35,238 bases of DNA from Pseudomonadota bacterium (GTDB lineage Bacteria; Pseudomonadota; Alphaproteobacteria; Reyranellales; Reyranellaceae): assembly GCA_018240685.1 (NCBI GenBank), contig JAFEFG010000045.1:1-35238 (forward strand), written 5' to 3'. Shown here in pieces: positions 7,964-16,816 of this stretch. The notes beneath the pieces were generated by a model, which was given only the letters and a program-made list of their open reading frames with translations, made no database searches and had not been told where the DNA came from. The translations under genes and the position numbers were made by a program. Each line of letters opens with the position of its first letter. Position 1 is the stretch's first letter.

Positions 7964-10099
7964 CTATCGCTTGGCTTGCTGGTGTGACGTGAGCTCCGAA
8001 ATGACCGACGCCTCGGTCAGGATCTGCGGCAGGATCTTCGGGTGCGATTCACCCGACGCCCAGTAGAGATAGAGCGGTACTCCGGCGCGCCCCATTTCCT
8101 TCAGCATCGCGGTGATCTCGGGATCGCGGTTGGTCCAATCGCCCTTCAGCTTCACGGTGCCTGTCTGTTCGAAGGCGCGCCGCGTCGCCCTCGTCTCCAG
8201 GGCGACACGCTCGTTGACGAGACAGGTGATGCACCAGGCGGCGGTGAAGTCGACGAACACCGGCTTGCCCGAGGCCAGGGCTTCGTCGACCCGGGCGCGG
8301 GAGAACGGGGTCCAGCCCTCGAAGCTGACGCCGCTGGCCGGCCCGCCGGCGGTGGCGGCCGTCGCCGGCTGATCCTCGACCTTCAGCGCGGCCGCGAAGG
8401 CGAGCAGCACCGCCGCTGCCGCGACGCCGCGGCGGGCCCACAGGGCCGGGGAAGCCGGAGCGCCGACGCGCAACAGCCAGATCGCGAAGGCGATCAGGAT
8501 CATGCCGCCGAGCGCATAGAGCACGCCGTTGGCACCCGTCTGCTGGGTCAGCACCCAGATCATCCACACGGCCGAGGCGTACATCGGGAAGGCGAGGAAC
8601 TGCCGCAGGCGCACCATCCACGGCCCGGGCTTCGGCAGCAGCCGCTGCAGCGCGGGCGTCATGGCGAGGACGAGATAGGGAAGTGCCAGGCCGAGGCCCA
8701 TCGCCAGCAGCACGGCGACCGTCACCGGCGCGGGCTGGCTGAGCGCGAAACCGAGGGCGGCGGCCATGAACGGCGCCGTGCAGGGCGTGGCGACCACGAC
8801 AGCGAGGACGCCGGTGAAGAAGGCGCCCGTCATGCCGTGGCGGCCGGCCAACCCCTGGCCCAAACCAGCGAACCGTCCCCCGACCTCGAACAGGCCGGAG
8901 AGGTTGAGGCCGACGATGAAGAAGAGGTAGGCGATCAGCAGGGAGAAGATCGGCGACTGGAACTGGAAGCCCCACGTGACCTCCCCGAGGCTTGCGCGGA
9001 TCGCGAGGACCGCTGCCGCCATCAGGCCGAACGAGACCAGGACGCCGGCCGTGTAGGCGATGCCGTCGCGCCGGATCTCGCCGCGTGAATGGCCCACCAG
9101 ATCGACGAAGGCGGCGGCCTTCATCGCCAGCACCGGGAACACACAGGGCATGAGGTTGAGGATCAGGCCGCCCAAGAGCGCGAAGAGGAGGGCCTGCCAG
9201 AACGACAGGATCTCACCCGGGCCAGCGCCGGCCGAAGATGCCGCCTCGGGCACGAAGGCGGGATCGAGCTTGGCGACGAGGTCGAACGCCTGCCGATGTT
9301 CGCCGTCCCCGGTCTTCTCGGTCAGCACTAGCGTGCCGGAGATCTGTGTCGGTGCCGCGGTCGCCTTGGCATCGCCCTTCCTGAGCGGGATGCGGATGCC
9401 ATCGGGCGTCACCTTCGCCGTCTGCTGCGCCATGTTGGCGACGGCGCCCCATTCGGCCGGGAAGAAATAGATGCCGCGGATCGTATCCGGCTTCAGGCCC
9501 TTGGCATCGACGATCAGGGTCGGGTCGCCCAAGGGGCCGATGCCGAAGCGCGCAGGCCATGGGCTCTCCATCGGCACGTCGCGGCGCGCGCGGTCGAACA
9601 GGGCGCGCGTGGCCGCATCGGCCGGCACGGCGGCAGGCCCGACCGGCAGGGCCAGGCTGAACTTGCCTTCCTCGGGAATGCAGACATCGTCGCAGACGAG
9701 CCAGTTGGCGTTGGCGGCGACCGTCAGCGTCGAGCCGGCGAAATCGGCGGGCGGCGTGATCTTGGCCAGCAGCAGGATATCGCCCTCGAAGCCGTAATTG
9801 ATGATGCCGCCCACATCGATCTTCATCGGCGTGGGCCACACGATCGGACCGGCCGTCACGCCCGCCGGCAGCTTCCAGGCGATATCGGTCGCCTGGCCCG
9901 CATCGCCGGGATTCTTCCAGTAGGTGTGCCAGTGCGGCCGGATGGTCTGGCGCAACGCCACCCAGAACGGCTCGCCGGCCTTGGCCTGGGAGACCTCGGA
10001 GATCAGTTCGGCGCGCACGTTTTCCGTCTTCACCACCGACTGCGCGGCAGCGGGCAGGGCGAGGAGAAGCGAGACCAGCAGGGCGAGTACGCGCGACAT
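7964..10099 (-). CDS. DsbD/ScsB-family thiol:disulfide electron transporter
   Basis: This 711-residue inner-membrane protein carries electrons from cytoplasmic thioredoxin to periplasmic thiol proteins. After a signal peptide ending PAAAQ at residue 20, the N-terminal domain contains C136 and C140 (LVCDDVC). The membrane domain of about eight segments (300-570) has C319 in NLMPCVFPVLAMK and C440 in VATPCTAPFMAA. The C-terminal thioredoxin domain has C623/C626 (AAWCITC). All six relay cysteines are thus present. The long N-terminal region (about 290 residues) resembles ScsB more than the shorter E. coli DsbD alpha domain. The ATG at 10099 is preferred because it starts the signal peptide; an upstream extension of 14 residues would spoil it. 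It is co-transcribed with the peroxiredoxin-like gene and divergent from the M20 hydrolase. Confidence 0.9.
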   Translation of the reverse strand: MSRVLALLVSLLLALPAAAQSVVKTENVRAELISEVSQAKAGEPFWVALRQTIRPHWHTYWKNPGDAGQATDIAWKLPAGVTAGPIVWPTPMKIDVGGIINYGFEGDILLLAKITPPADFAGSTLTVAANANWLVCDDVCIPEEGKFSLALPVGPAAVPADAATRALFDRARRDVPMESPWPARFGIGPLGDPTLIVDAKGLKPDTIRGIYFFPAEWGAVANMAQQTAKVTPDGIRIPLRKGDAKATAAPTQISGTLVLTEKTGDGEHRQAFDLVAKLDPAFVPEAASSAGAGPGEILSFWQALLFALLGGLILNLMPCVFPVLAMKAAAFVDLVGHSRGEIRRDGIAYTAGVLVSFGLMAAAVLAIRASLGEVTWGFQFQSPIFSLLIAYLFFIVGLNLSGLFEVGGRFAGLGQGLAGRHGMTGAFFTGVLAVVVATPCTAPFMAAALGFALSQPAPVTVAVLLAMGLGLALPYLVLAMTPALQRLLPKPGPWMVRLRQFLAFPMYASAVWMIWVLTQQTGANGVLYALGGMILIAFAIWLLRVGAPASPALWARRGVAAAAVLLAFAAALKVEDQPATAATAGGPASGVSFEGWTPFSRARVDEALASGKPVFVDFTAAWCITCLVNERVALETRATRRAFEQTGTVKLKGDWTNRDPEITAMLKEMGRAGVPLYLYWASGESHPKILPQILTEASVISELTSHQQAKR

Positions 10100-10215
10100 G
10101 CCGGCATTAAGTGGTCCGACCCCGCAGCGCTGGCAAGACAATCCCGATCAACGCCCCGTGATCTTTTGCCCCGTCTGCTTCCTTCGGCTAACGTATTGGT
10201 TTCACAGAGGAAACG

Positions 10216-11445
10216 ATGGACATCAAGGTCGACGACAGCAGCCTGCTCGGCGCGCTCGACGAACTCGCGCAGATCGGCGCCATCGAGGGCGGCGGCTGCG
10301 CGCGTCTGGCGCTCAGCGACGAGGACAAGGCCGGCCGCGACCTGGTCGTGGCGCGCATGAAGGCGCTCGGCCTGCAAGTGCAGATGGATGCCATCGGCAA
10401 TGTGATCGGGCTGCGCCCGGGCCGCGAGAAGCTGGCGCCGGTCATGACCGGCAGCCACATCGACACGGTGCGTACCGGCGGGCGCTATGACGGCAACTAC
10501 GGCGTGCTGGCCGGCCTCGAGGTCGTGCGCGCCCTGAACGCCGCCGGGGTGTCGACCCGCCGTCCCATCGCCGTCGCTTTCTTCACCAACGAGGAGGGCG
10601 CGCGGTTCCAGCCCGACATGCTGGGCAGCCTCGTCTATGCCGGCGGACTCGGCCTCAACGAAGCCTATGCCGCCGCCGACAAGGATGGTCTCTCGGTCGG
10701 CGACGAGCTGCGCCGCATCGGCTATCTCGGCGCGGCCCGGCCGGGAGCGATCCGGCCCAGCGCCTTCATCGAGCTGCACATCGAACAGGGACCGGTGCTC
10801 GACGAGGAGAAGATCCGCATCGGCGTCGTCGAGAGCGTGCAGGGCATCTCCTGGACCGAGTACACGGTGAGCGGCGTGTCCAACCATGCCGGCACGACGC
10901 CGATGCGGCTGCGTCGCGATGCCGGTTACCTCGCGGCATCGGTCAACGTGTTTGCGCGCCGGCTCGCCCGCGAGATGGGCGGTCATCAGGTGGCGACGAT
11001 CGGTGCGCTTGCCCTGCGACCCAACCTCATCAACGTCGTGCCCAACCGCGCCGTGTTCACGGTCGACCTGCGCAACACCGACGAGGCGAAGCTCAAGGAG
11101 GCCGAGGCACGCGTCGCCGCCCACATCGCCGAAGTGGCGAAGGAGGAGCGCGTCGCGGTCGAGGCGAAAGTGCTGGCGCGCTTCGAGCCCGTGATCTTCG
11201 ATGCGGGCCTGGTCGATCGCGTCGAGCACCATGCCAGGGCGCTGTCGCTTTCCACGCGGCGCATGCCGTCGGGAGCGGGGCACGACGCGCAGATGATGCA
11301 GCGGCTGTGCCCGACCGCGATGATCTTCGTGCCTTCGGTCGCCGGCCTCAGCCACAACGTCGAGGAACACACCGCCCCCGCGGACCTGGTCGCGGGGGCG
11401 CAGGTCCTGCTGAACCTGCTGCTGGAGCTGGCGGAGCGTCCCTGA
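10216..11445 (+). CDS. M20-family hydrolase: N-carbamoyl-L-amino acid hydrolase / allantoate amidohydrolase type
   Basis: This 409-residue metal-dependent amidohydrolase belongs to the hydantoinase/carbamoylase family, which hydrolyses N-carbamoyl amino acids, ureidopropionate or allantoate with release of CO2 and ammonia. The metal ligands are visible: His81 (TGSHIDTVRTGG), Asp92 (YDGNYG), Glu126-Glu127 (FFTNEEGARF) and a His in ELHIEQGPVLD. The dimerisation domain has NHAGTTPMRLRRDA, and the last ligand His lies in the LSHNVEE segment near the C-terminus. GAGGAAACG just before the ATG is a good ribosome binding site. It stands alone, divergent from the ScsB-like gene. The exact substrate cannot be read from sequence. 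A D-carbamoylase of an unrelated family lies 6 kb away. Confidence 0.87.
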   Translation: MDIKVDDSSLLGALDELAQIGAIEGGGCARLALSDEDKAGRDLVVARMKALGLQVQMDAIGNVIGLRPGREKLAPVMTGSHIDTVRTGGRYDGNYGVLAGLEVVRALNAAGVSTRRPIAVAFFTNEEGARFQPDMLGSLVYAGGLGLNEAYAAADKDGLSVGDELRRIGYLGAARPGAIRPSAFIELHIEQGPVLDEEKIRIGVVESVQGISWTEYTVSGVSNHAGTTPMRLRRDAGYLAASVNVFARRLAREMGGHQVATIGALALRPNLINVVPNRAVFTVDLRNTDEAKLKEAEARVAAHIAEVAKEERVAVEAKVLARFEPVIFDAGLVDRVEHHARALSLSTRRMPSGAGHDAQMMQRLCPTAMIFVPSVAGLSHNVEEHTAPADLVAGAQVLLNLLLELAERP

Positions 11446-11450
11446 CCGGG

Positions 11451-13583
11451 TCAGAGGCGCAGCAGCCAGGCCTCGACGCTGCCCTTGCCCTTGACCTCGA
11501 TCAGGCCGCGCGACTCGAAGGAGAACTTGTCCTTGAGCTTCTCGTAGACCGGCCGCGTCACCTGGATCGTGTCGGGGATGCCGCCCGACTCCATGCGGCT
11601 GGCGAGGTTCACCGTGTCGCCCCAGAGGTCGTAGATGTACTTGCTGCGGCCGATGACGCCGGCCACCACCGGGCCGGTATTGACGCCGACCCGCAGCTTC
11701 ATCGAGACCTTGTTCTCGAGCGCATGTTCGCGCGTGATGTGGACCATGCGGATCGCCATGCGCACGATGCGCTCGGCGTGGTCCTCCATCGGCACCGGCA
11801 GGCCGCACACTGCCATGTAGGCGTCGCCGACCGTCTTGATCTTCTCGATGCCGAGTTCCTGTGCGGCCACGTCGAAGCGGGTGAAGAGTCCGTTCAGTAG
11901 CGTGACCACGTTCTGGGGCGGCATGTCCGAACTCAGCGCCGTGAAACCGACCAGATCGGCGAAGGCGACGCTCACCTCGGCGAAGCCGTCGGCGATGCTC
12001 TGCTCGCCGCCGCGCAGTCGGTTGGCGATGGGCGCCGGCAGGACGTTCAGCAGCAGTTCCTCGTTCTCGCGGTTCTTGGTCTCGATGATCGAATTCTTGG
12101 TCGAGAGTTCGTCCACCATGCCGTTGAAGGCGGTGCAGAGTTGCCCGATCTCGTCCTGCGAGCGGACGGCCACCTTCACCGTCCGGTCGCCGGCGGTGAA
12201 GCGCTTCACGCCGGCCGTCAGCTCACGCAGCGGATTGAGCAGCGACCGGGCGAACCAGGCGCCGGCGATGATCACTGTCAGGAGCGCGAGACCGCCCACC
12301 GCGGCGAGTTCGCGTTCGAGACGATGGATCGGCGCGAACGCCTCGGCGGTCGTGATCCGGGAGACGAGCCCCCATTTGACGCCCGCTATGTCGACCGGTC
12401 CCCATGAGGACAGCGTTTCCCGGCCGAAACTGTCTCTGATCCTTCCGGTCCCTTCGATGCCGGCCACCGCGGCACGGGTGGCCACCGTATCGATCTCCTG
12501 ATGGAGGATGGGCGAGCCGTAGCGCTTGATCGCGTCGATTTCGGCTTCCGGTGTGCCGGACCGCCGGAGTTCCTCGAAGAAGCGATCCCGGTTTTCGAAG
12601 AACAGCCGGCCGCCGGCCCTGACGAGGTAGTCCGGTCCGACCAGGTAGGTTTCGCCGGTGGCCCCGAAGCCCTGCTGGCGCCAGTGCTTGTTGCCCGTCA
12701 CGACGCGCTCGATCTCGTCGATCGACAGCTGGGCCACCAGCACGCCCGTCACCACGCCCTGGTCGACGACCGGCGCCGCCATGAACGCGGCCGGCAGGCC
12801 GTCGGACGGCAGGTAGGGCTTGAAATCCTCCAGGCACGTCACCGACGGATCGGGAACGGCCGCACACTGTGCGGCGGCGGCGGCGACGTTCGTCGTGCGA
12901 TAGGGACCCGTGTGAAGAGACGTCGCGAAATCGACCTCCTTCGCGGTCTCGTAGACGAGGCGGCCGGACTTGGGGTCGATCAGCAGGAAGTCGAAGAAGC
13001 CGACCGTATGCGTCGCCGTTCGCATCAACGGGTGGAAAATGGCGTGAACGGCGCTGTAGGCGCTGCCATCGACCGGGTCGTCGAGCAGCCGGCGTTGCGC
13101 CTTCGGATGCTGATTGCGGACGATGTAGTGATACTGGAGATAGATTGCCGCCGAATCCCGGGGCAGGTAGTCGGCGACCGACACTTTCTCGTCGAGGAGA
13201 TGGCCGACTTCGGGAATGAAGTTCTTGTCGTACCAGTCCGCGAGCTTGGTGCTCAGTTCGCGGTCGACGGGCTTGCCTTCGAGCTCGTCGAAGGCCGAGC
13301 GGAAGCTGCGCATCGCGTCGACGACCATTTTCGATCGGGCCAGAAGCTGAAGATCCTGCCTGACGGTGCGGAAGTAGGTCTCGACTTGCCGTGCTTTCGT
13401 CTGCCGCGCCACCGAGAGCTGGTCGTAGATGGCTTCTTCCAGCGCCTGACGGGCGCGGACATACCCCAGGATGCTGGTCAGCAGGACCGCGATTGCACCC
13501 AGCAGGATGAGGATGGCGAGCAACTTGGTCGCCAGACCCCAGCCCGCGTGCCGGCCGGAGGGAGAGGGATCAGCAGCAGTCAT
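11451..13583 (-). CDS. Membrane class III adenylate cyclase with extracytoplasmic sensor and HAMP
   Basis: This 710-residue (from ATG 13583) receptor cyclase makes a cyclic nucleotide. The order is: transmembrane helix at about 19-41, an extracytoplasmic dCache-like sensor of nearly 390 residues, a second helix at about 426-446, HAMP (RSLLNPLRELTAGVKRF), a linker helix and the catalytic domain at about 537-705. The metal aspartates are Asp543 (FADLVGF) and Asp587 (GDAYM). The base-reading pair is Lys583 (KIKTVG) and Asp652 (YDLWG), as in adenylate rather than guanylate cyclases. Asn659 and Arg663 (VNLASR) are the transition-state residues. The site is complete, so it should be active. Starts at 13625 or 13697 are possible; neither has a well-spaced ribosome binding site. 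It converges on the M20 hydrolase with a 5-bp gap. Confidence 0.9.
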   Translation of the reverse strand: MTAADPSPSGRHAGWGLATKLLAILILLGAIAVLLTSILGYVRARQALEEAIYDQLSVARQTKARQVETYFRTVRQDLQLLARSKMVVDAMRSFRSAFDELEGKPVDRELSTKLADWYDKNFIPEVGHLLDEKVSVADYLPRDSAAIYLQYHYIVRNQHPKAQRRLLDDPVDGSAYSAVHAIFHPLMRTATHTVGFFDFLLIDPKSGRLVYETAKEVDFATSLHTGPYRTTNVAAAAAQCAAVPDPSVTCLEDFKPYLPSDGLPAAFMAAPVVDQGVVTGVLVAQLSIDEIERVVTGNKHWRQQGFGATGETYLVGPDYLVRAGGRLFFENRDRFFEELRRSGTPEAEIDAIKRYGSPILHQEIDTVATRAAVAGIEGTGRIRDSFGRETLSSWGPVDIAGVKWGLVSRITTAEAFAPIHRLERELAAVGGLALLTVIIAGAWFARSLLNPLRELTAGVKRFTAGDRTVKVAVRSQDEIGQLCTAFNGMVDELSTKNSIIETKNRENEELLLNVLPAPIANRLRGGEQSIADGFAEVSVAFADLVGFTALSSDMPPQNVVTLLNGLFTRFDVAAQELGIEKIKTVGDAYMAVCGLPVPMEDHAERIVRMAIRMVHITREHALENKVSMKLRVGVNTGPVVAGVIGRSKYIYDLWGDTVNLASRMESGGIPDTIQVTRPVYEKLKDKFSFESRGLIEVKGKGSVEAWLLRL

Positions 13584-13623
13584 TCTGCAAATATACAGGT
13601 CCAAAGCGGGCTGCCATGCCGTC

Positions 13624-13645
13624 ATTTCCTTTTTAAAAAGGGAAA
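13624..13645. promoter_or_regulatory. AT-rich near-palindrome upstream of the cyclase gene
   Basis: TTTCCTTTTT and AAAAAGGGAAA form an almost perfect dyad (one extra G), followed by AATAAAAACGTTA. It is strikingly AT-rich for this genome and lies 42-62 bp upstream of the preferred cyclase start, where a promoter or a regulator site would be expected. No clear -35/-10 pair could be assigned. Confidence 0.4.
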
Positions 13646-13779
13646 TAAAAACGTTACTCGAAGTAACCGCTCGCGCGAGTCTGGTATTCGTCGGCAATGT
13701 CGGAGAGGGGCATCGGCATAATCCACAATCTGCCGGCCCACCCTATGCCAGATCGGCCGTAGCCGCCGATTCCGGCCGC

Positions 13780-14577
13780 CTATGCAGCTTCCTTCCTGGC
13801 AGTCGTCGCCGGCGCGTAGATCACGAGCCTCAGCTCCGGATCGTCGTTGGCCTGGAAGCTGGCGTGCTCCAGGCGCAGCGCGCCCTTGTGGGGATGCTTC
13901 AGCAGTTTCTGGCCGGCTCGGGCGTCGCCGACATCGTGCGCCTCCCACCAGGCGGTGAACTCGGGACAGCCCGTGCGAAGACGGTCCAGCAAGTCGAGGA
14001 AGGCGGGATCGCCGGCCCACAGATCGTGCGTGGCCCGAAACTGCGCCACCACGCGTCTCGCCTGGTCCTTCCAGGCCGCCCCGAACAGGCGGCGCGTATA
14101 GGGATTGGTGAGGACGCAGAGGAGAATGTTGCGCTCCGCCTCCGGCATGCGGTCGAAGGCGAAGATCTCGGCCGCAGCCTTGTTCCAGGCCAGCACGTCC
14201 CAGCGGCGCCCGGTGATGTAGGCCGGCTGATTGAGACTCTCGACGATGCGGCGCATTGCGTCGGGCACGTTTTCCCGCGTGAACGGACGGCGGTCGGCAT
14301 CCCGGCCGAGCGCGCGCAGGTGTGCGTGTTCGACCTTGCTGAGGCGCAACGCGCGCGCCAGCGCATCGATCGTCGTGACCGACGGACTGACGGTGCGTCC
14401 CTGTTCCAGCCGGATGTACCAGTCGACGCCGATCCCCGCGAGTTCGGCTACCTCCTCGCGGCGCAGGCCTGTCGTGCGTCGCCGCCGGCCGCTCGGGAGT
14501 CCGACCGATTTGGGATTCAGTCGTTCACGGCGCGAGCGCAGGAAGTTTCCGAGTTCGCGGCGTCGGGGATCGGCCAT
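13780..14577 (-). CDS. XRE-family transcriptional regulator with MmyB-like ligand-binding domain
   Basis: This 265-residue DNA-binding protein has an N-terminal helix-turn-helix (TGLRREEVAELAGIGVDWYIRLEQGR, residues 36-61 in part) and, from about residue 95, the MmyB-type PAS-like domain (QPAYITGRRWDVLAWNKAA, then NPYTRRLF and ATHDLWAGDPAF) that is thought to bind small hydrophobic ligands. The ATG at 14577 is selected because AGGAG precedes it and the family normally begins a few residues before RRxELGxFLRxRR. It is divergent from an MDR oxidoreductase with a palindromic stretch between them, the usual arrangement for this family, so it probably represses or activates that neighbour and itself. 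The ligand is unknown. Confidence 0.9.
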   Translation of the reverse strand: MADPRRRELGNFLRSRRERLNPKSVGLPSGRRRRTTGLRREEVAELAGIGVDWYIRLEQGRTVSPSVTTIDALARALRLSKVEHAHLRALGRDADRRPFTRENVPDAMRRIVESLNQPAYITGRRWDVLAWNKAAAEIFAFDRMPEAERNILLCVLTNPYTRRLFGAAWKDQARRVVAQFRATHDLWAGDPAFLDLLDRLRTGCPEFTAWWEAHDVGDARAGQKLLKHPHKGALRLEHASFQANDDPELRLVIYAPATTARKEAA

Positions 14578-14596
14578 GGCGGCTCCTGAGGGAGGG

Positions 14597-14622
14597 ATTA
14601 TCAATCCTAGGATAATACTAGG
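14597..14622. promoter_or_regulatory. Palindromic operator region between divergent genes
   Basis: Three overlapping dyads are visible: ATTATC (14597-14602) with GATAAT (14611-14616), the perfect 10-mer ATCCTAGGAT (14604-14613), and CCTAG (14606-14610) with CTAGG (14618-14622). GATAAT can also serve as a -10 box on either strand. The position, 20 bp upstream of the regulator gene and 56 bp upstream of the oxidoreductase, suits autoregulation by the XRE/MmyB-type protein. Confidence 0.6.
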
Positions 14623-14677
14623 CCTGAATGGATGGCGACAGGGCTGCGAGGATGACTGCCCAACCGATGGAGCATCC

Positions 14678-15757
14678 ATGAAAGCAGCCGTTCTCAAAGC
14701 ATTCGGGTCGCCGCTCGCGGTCGAGGTCGTGCCCGATCCGGTGCCGGGAACCGGAGAAGTCATCGTCGATGTCGCGGCGGCGCGCCTGCTTGCCTATGCG
14801 GGTGAAGTCTTCAGCGGGGCCCGGAACTATTCGCTGGAACTGCCGATCGTCCCCGGGTCCGGTGCGATCGGGCGTGTCCGCGCCTTCGGGCCGGACGCCA
14901 CGCACCTCTCGGTCGGCGACTGGGTCTATTGCGATCCGACCGTGCGCTCGCGCGACGACGTGCTCGTGCCGGACATCCTGCTGCAGGGTTTGACCGCCGC
15001 CGGCGAGGGCGGCCTGCGCCTGCAGAAATACTACCATGATGGCGCGTTTGCCGAGCGGATGCGGGTGCCGACCGAGAATGCGGTCCGCATCGGGACGATC
15101 GACGAGGCGGACGCTGCCTCCTGGTGTGCGTTGGGGAGCCTGCTCGTCCCCTATGGAGGATTCGCCGCCATTGCCCTGCAGGCTGGCGAGACGGTGGTCG
15201 TGAACGGGGCCACCGGCGCTTTCGGCAGTGCCGGTGTCGCCGTCGCGCTCGCGCTGGGCGCGGCCGCGGTGATCGCCACCGGCCGCAACCAGGAGGCGCT
15301 CGACGACCTGGCGCGGCGATATGGGCGCCGTGTGCGGCCCGTGCGCATGCAGGGCGACGAGGAGAACGACCGCAGACGCATCCAGCAGGCAGCCGAGGGC
15401 CCTGTCGATTGCGTGCTCGATCTGCTGCCGCCGGCGGCCAGCATGAGCCAGGTTCGCGCGGCCGTGCTGGCCGTGCGCCCCTATGGTCGCGTGGCCTTGA
15501 TGGGCGGTGTCGGCATGGCGGGAGGACCGGGACTGGAATTGCCCTATCCGTGGCTGATGCGGAACTGCATCACGATCCGCGGCCAATGGATGTATGCGCG
15601 CGATGCCATCCCGCGCGTGATCGGACTCGTCCGCGCGGGCCTGATCGACCTGGCCGGCTTCAGGATCACGTCGTTCGGTCTCGACGCGGTGAACGAAGCC
15701 GTGGCGCATGCCGCAGCACATGCCGGCCCGTTCCGCTTCACGGTGATCGAGCCGTGA
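14678..15757 (+). CDS. MDR-superfamily oxidoreductase (quinone oxidoreductase-like, no zinc ligands)
   Basis: This 359-residue protein has an N-terminal GroES-like alcohol dehydrogenase fold (MKAAVLKAFGSPLAVEVV, then LPIVPGSGAIGRV and GDWVYCDP) and a Rossmann domain with the cofactor motif VVNGATGAFGSAGVA. It should reduce or oxidise a carbonyl compound with NAD(P)(H). The catalytic-zinc Cys and the structural four-Cys loop of true alcohol dehydrogenases are absent, so it is a zinc-independent MDR enzyme. The ATG at 14678 fits the family N-terminus; longer in-frame readings run back through the regulator region. Regulation by the divergent XRE/MmyB-type protein is likely. The substrate is unknown. 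Confidence 0.86.
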   Translation: MKAAVLKAFGSPLAVEVVPDPVPGTGEVIVDVAAARLLAYAGEVFSGARNYSLELPIVPGSGAIGRVRAFGPDATHLSVGDWVYCDPTVRSRDDVLVPDILLQGLTAAGEGGLRLQKYYHDGAFAERMRVPTENAVRIGTIDEADAASWCALGSLLVPYGGFAAIALQAGETVVVNGATGAFGSAGVAVALALGAAAVIATGRNQEALDDLARRYGRRVRPVRMQGDEENDRRRIQQAAEGPVDCVLDLLPPAASMSQVRAAVLAVRPYGRVALMGGVGMAGGPGLELPYPWLMRNCITIRGQWMYARDAIPRVIGLVRAGLIDLAGFRITSFGLDAVNEAVAHAAAHAGPFRFTVIEP

Positions 15758-15822
15758 TCGTCGCCGTCGCGCGCCAACGCTGACGAATCTCCGGTCGCTG
15801 CGAAACGATCGCGGCGACGATC
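15756..15822 (+). terminator. Inverted repeat after the MDR gene (weak terminator candidate)
   Basis: GATCGTCGCCG at 15756-15766, overlapping the stop codon, is the exact inverse of CGGCGACGATC at 15812-15822, with a 45-nt loop. There is no U-tract. It may be a terminator for the MDR gene or simply a repeat. The rest of the 175-bp gap up to uronate dehydrogenase shows only the ribosome binding site AGGAGGAGA before the next ATG. Confidence 0.3.
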
Positions 15823-15932
15823 ATGGCGGTCCGCGAGAGGGGCACGACGACAGCGTCCAGACATGCAGCGAACGGCATCGTCGCTGCAGGGGGTGCGCGC
15901 TACAAGGCTGGGCCGCATCAGGAGGAGAGACG

Positions 15933-16766
15933 ATGCCACAGGCGCAGGATCGATCACGACGCATTGTGTTCACGGGCGCGGCGGGTGGCGTCGGCACCAT
16001 GATCCGGCCGTTGCTGAGCAGGCTCTATCCCGGGCTGGTCCTGACCGATCGCGTCGCGCCGGCAGATCTTCGTGCGGACGAGACGTTCGTTCCGGCCGAT
16101 CTCGCCAGGGCGGACGAAGTGGCGGCGGCGGTGCGAGGCGCGCACAGCATCATCCATTTCGGCGGCCATTCCGTCGAAGGTCCATGGGATGCGATCCTGC
16201 AGGCCAACATCGTCGGCTGCTGCAACCTCTTCGAGGCGGCGCGGCAGGCCGGCGTGAAGCGCATCGTCTTCGCCTCGTCCAACCATGCGGTCGGGTTCTA
16301 TCGGCGCCGGAAGAGGATCGGCACCGATGTCACCGTGCGTCCGGACAGTCGCTACGGCGTCAGCAAGGCCTTCGGCGAGGCGCTGGGCGCGCTTTACGCC
16401 GACAAGCACGGTATCGCCGTCACCTGCCTGCGCATCGGCAATGTCGGCCAGCGGCCGCTCGATGTGCGCCGCCTGTCGATCTGGATCTCGCCCGAGGACC
16501 TGGTCCAGCTCATCCGCATCGGGCTGGAGCATCCCGATGTCCGCTACGAAATCCTCTACGGGGCATCGGACAATGCCGCGAGCTGGTGGGACAACTCGCG
16601 GGCCCACAAGCTCGGCTATCGTCCTACCGGCAGGGCCGAGGACCATCGCGCCCACGCGGAAGCCGAACAGGCCAGGATCGGCCCCGATCCCGTCGGCGAC
16701 CTCTTCCAGGGCGGAACCTTCTGCTCGGCCGAATTCACCAACGACGTGCGGCGCGCCGGTCCGTAG
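15933..16766 (+). CDS. udh: Uronate dehydrogenase (NAD-dependent)
   Basis: This 277-residue extended-SDR enzyme closely resembles the Agrobacterium uronate dehydrogenase as I remember it, which oxidises D-galacturonate or D-glucuronate to the aldarolactone. Visible features are the NAD motif TGAAGGVG (14-21), the segment HFGGHSVEGPWDAILQANIVG (75-95), SSNHAVGFY with Ser116, the catalytic YGVSK with Tyr141 and Lys145, and the C-terminal WWDNS and FQGGTF motifs typical of Udh. AGGAGGAG precedes the ATG. It is followed after 50 bp by the D-carbamoylase on the same strand. No aldarate or keto-deoxy-glucarate pathway genes are in the window, so the rest of the uronate pathway must be elsewhere. 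Function is confident at the family level; the exact substrate range is inferred. Confidence 0.87.
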   Translation: MPQAQDRSRRIVFTGAAGGVGTMIRPLLSRLYPGLVLTDRVAPADLRADETFVPADLARADEVAAAVRGAHSIIHFGGHSVEGPWDAILQANIVGCCNLFEAARQAGVKRIVFASSNHAVGFYRRRKRIGTDVTVRPDSRYGVSKAFGEALGALYADKHGIAVTCLRIGNVGQRPLDVRRLSIWISPEDLVQLIRIGLEHPDVRYEILYGASDNAASWWDNSRAHKLGYRPTGRAEDHRAHAEAEQARIGPDPVGDLFQGGTFCSAEFTNDVRRAGP

Positions 16767-16816
16767 CGCTTGGAGCGTACGCTTCTTGCGGCGATAATCG
16801 GCGCCGCGAGGTGACA

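Noticed and set aside
15863..16816. Reading frame running upstream in frame with the D-carbamoylase, giving a 629-residue protein
   Set aside because: It overlaps the whole uronate dehydrogenase gene in another frame, has low-complexity Arg/Gly-rich translation and no domain. The real start is ATG 16817.
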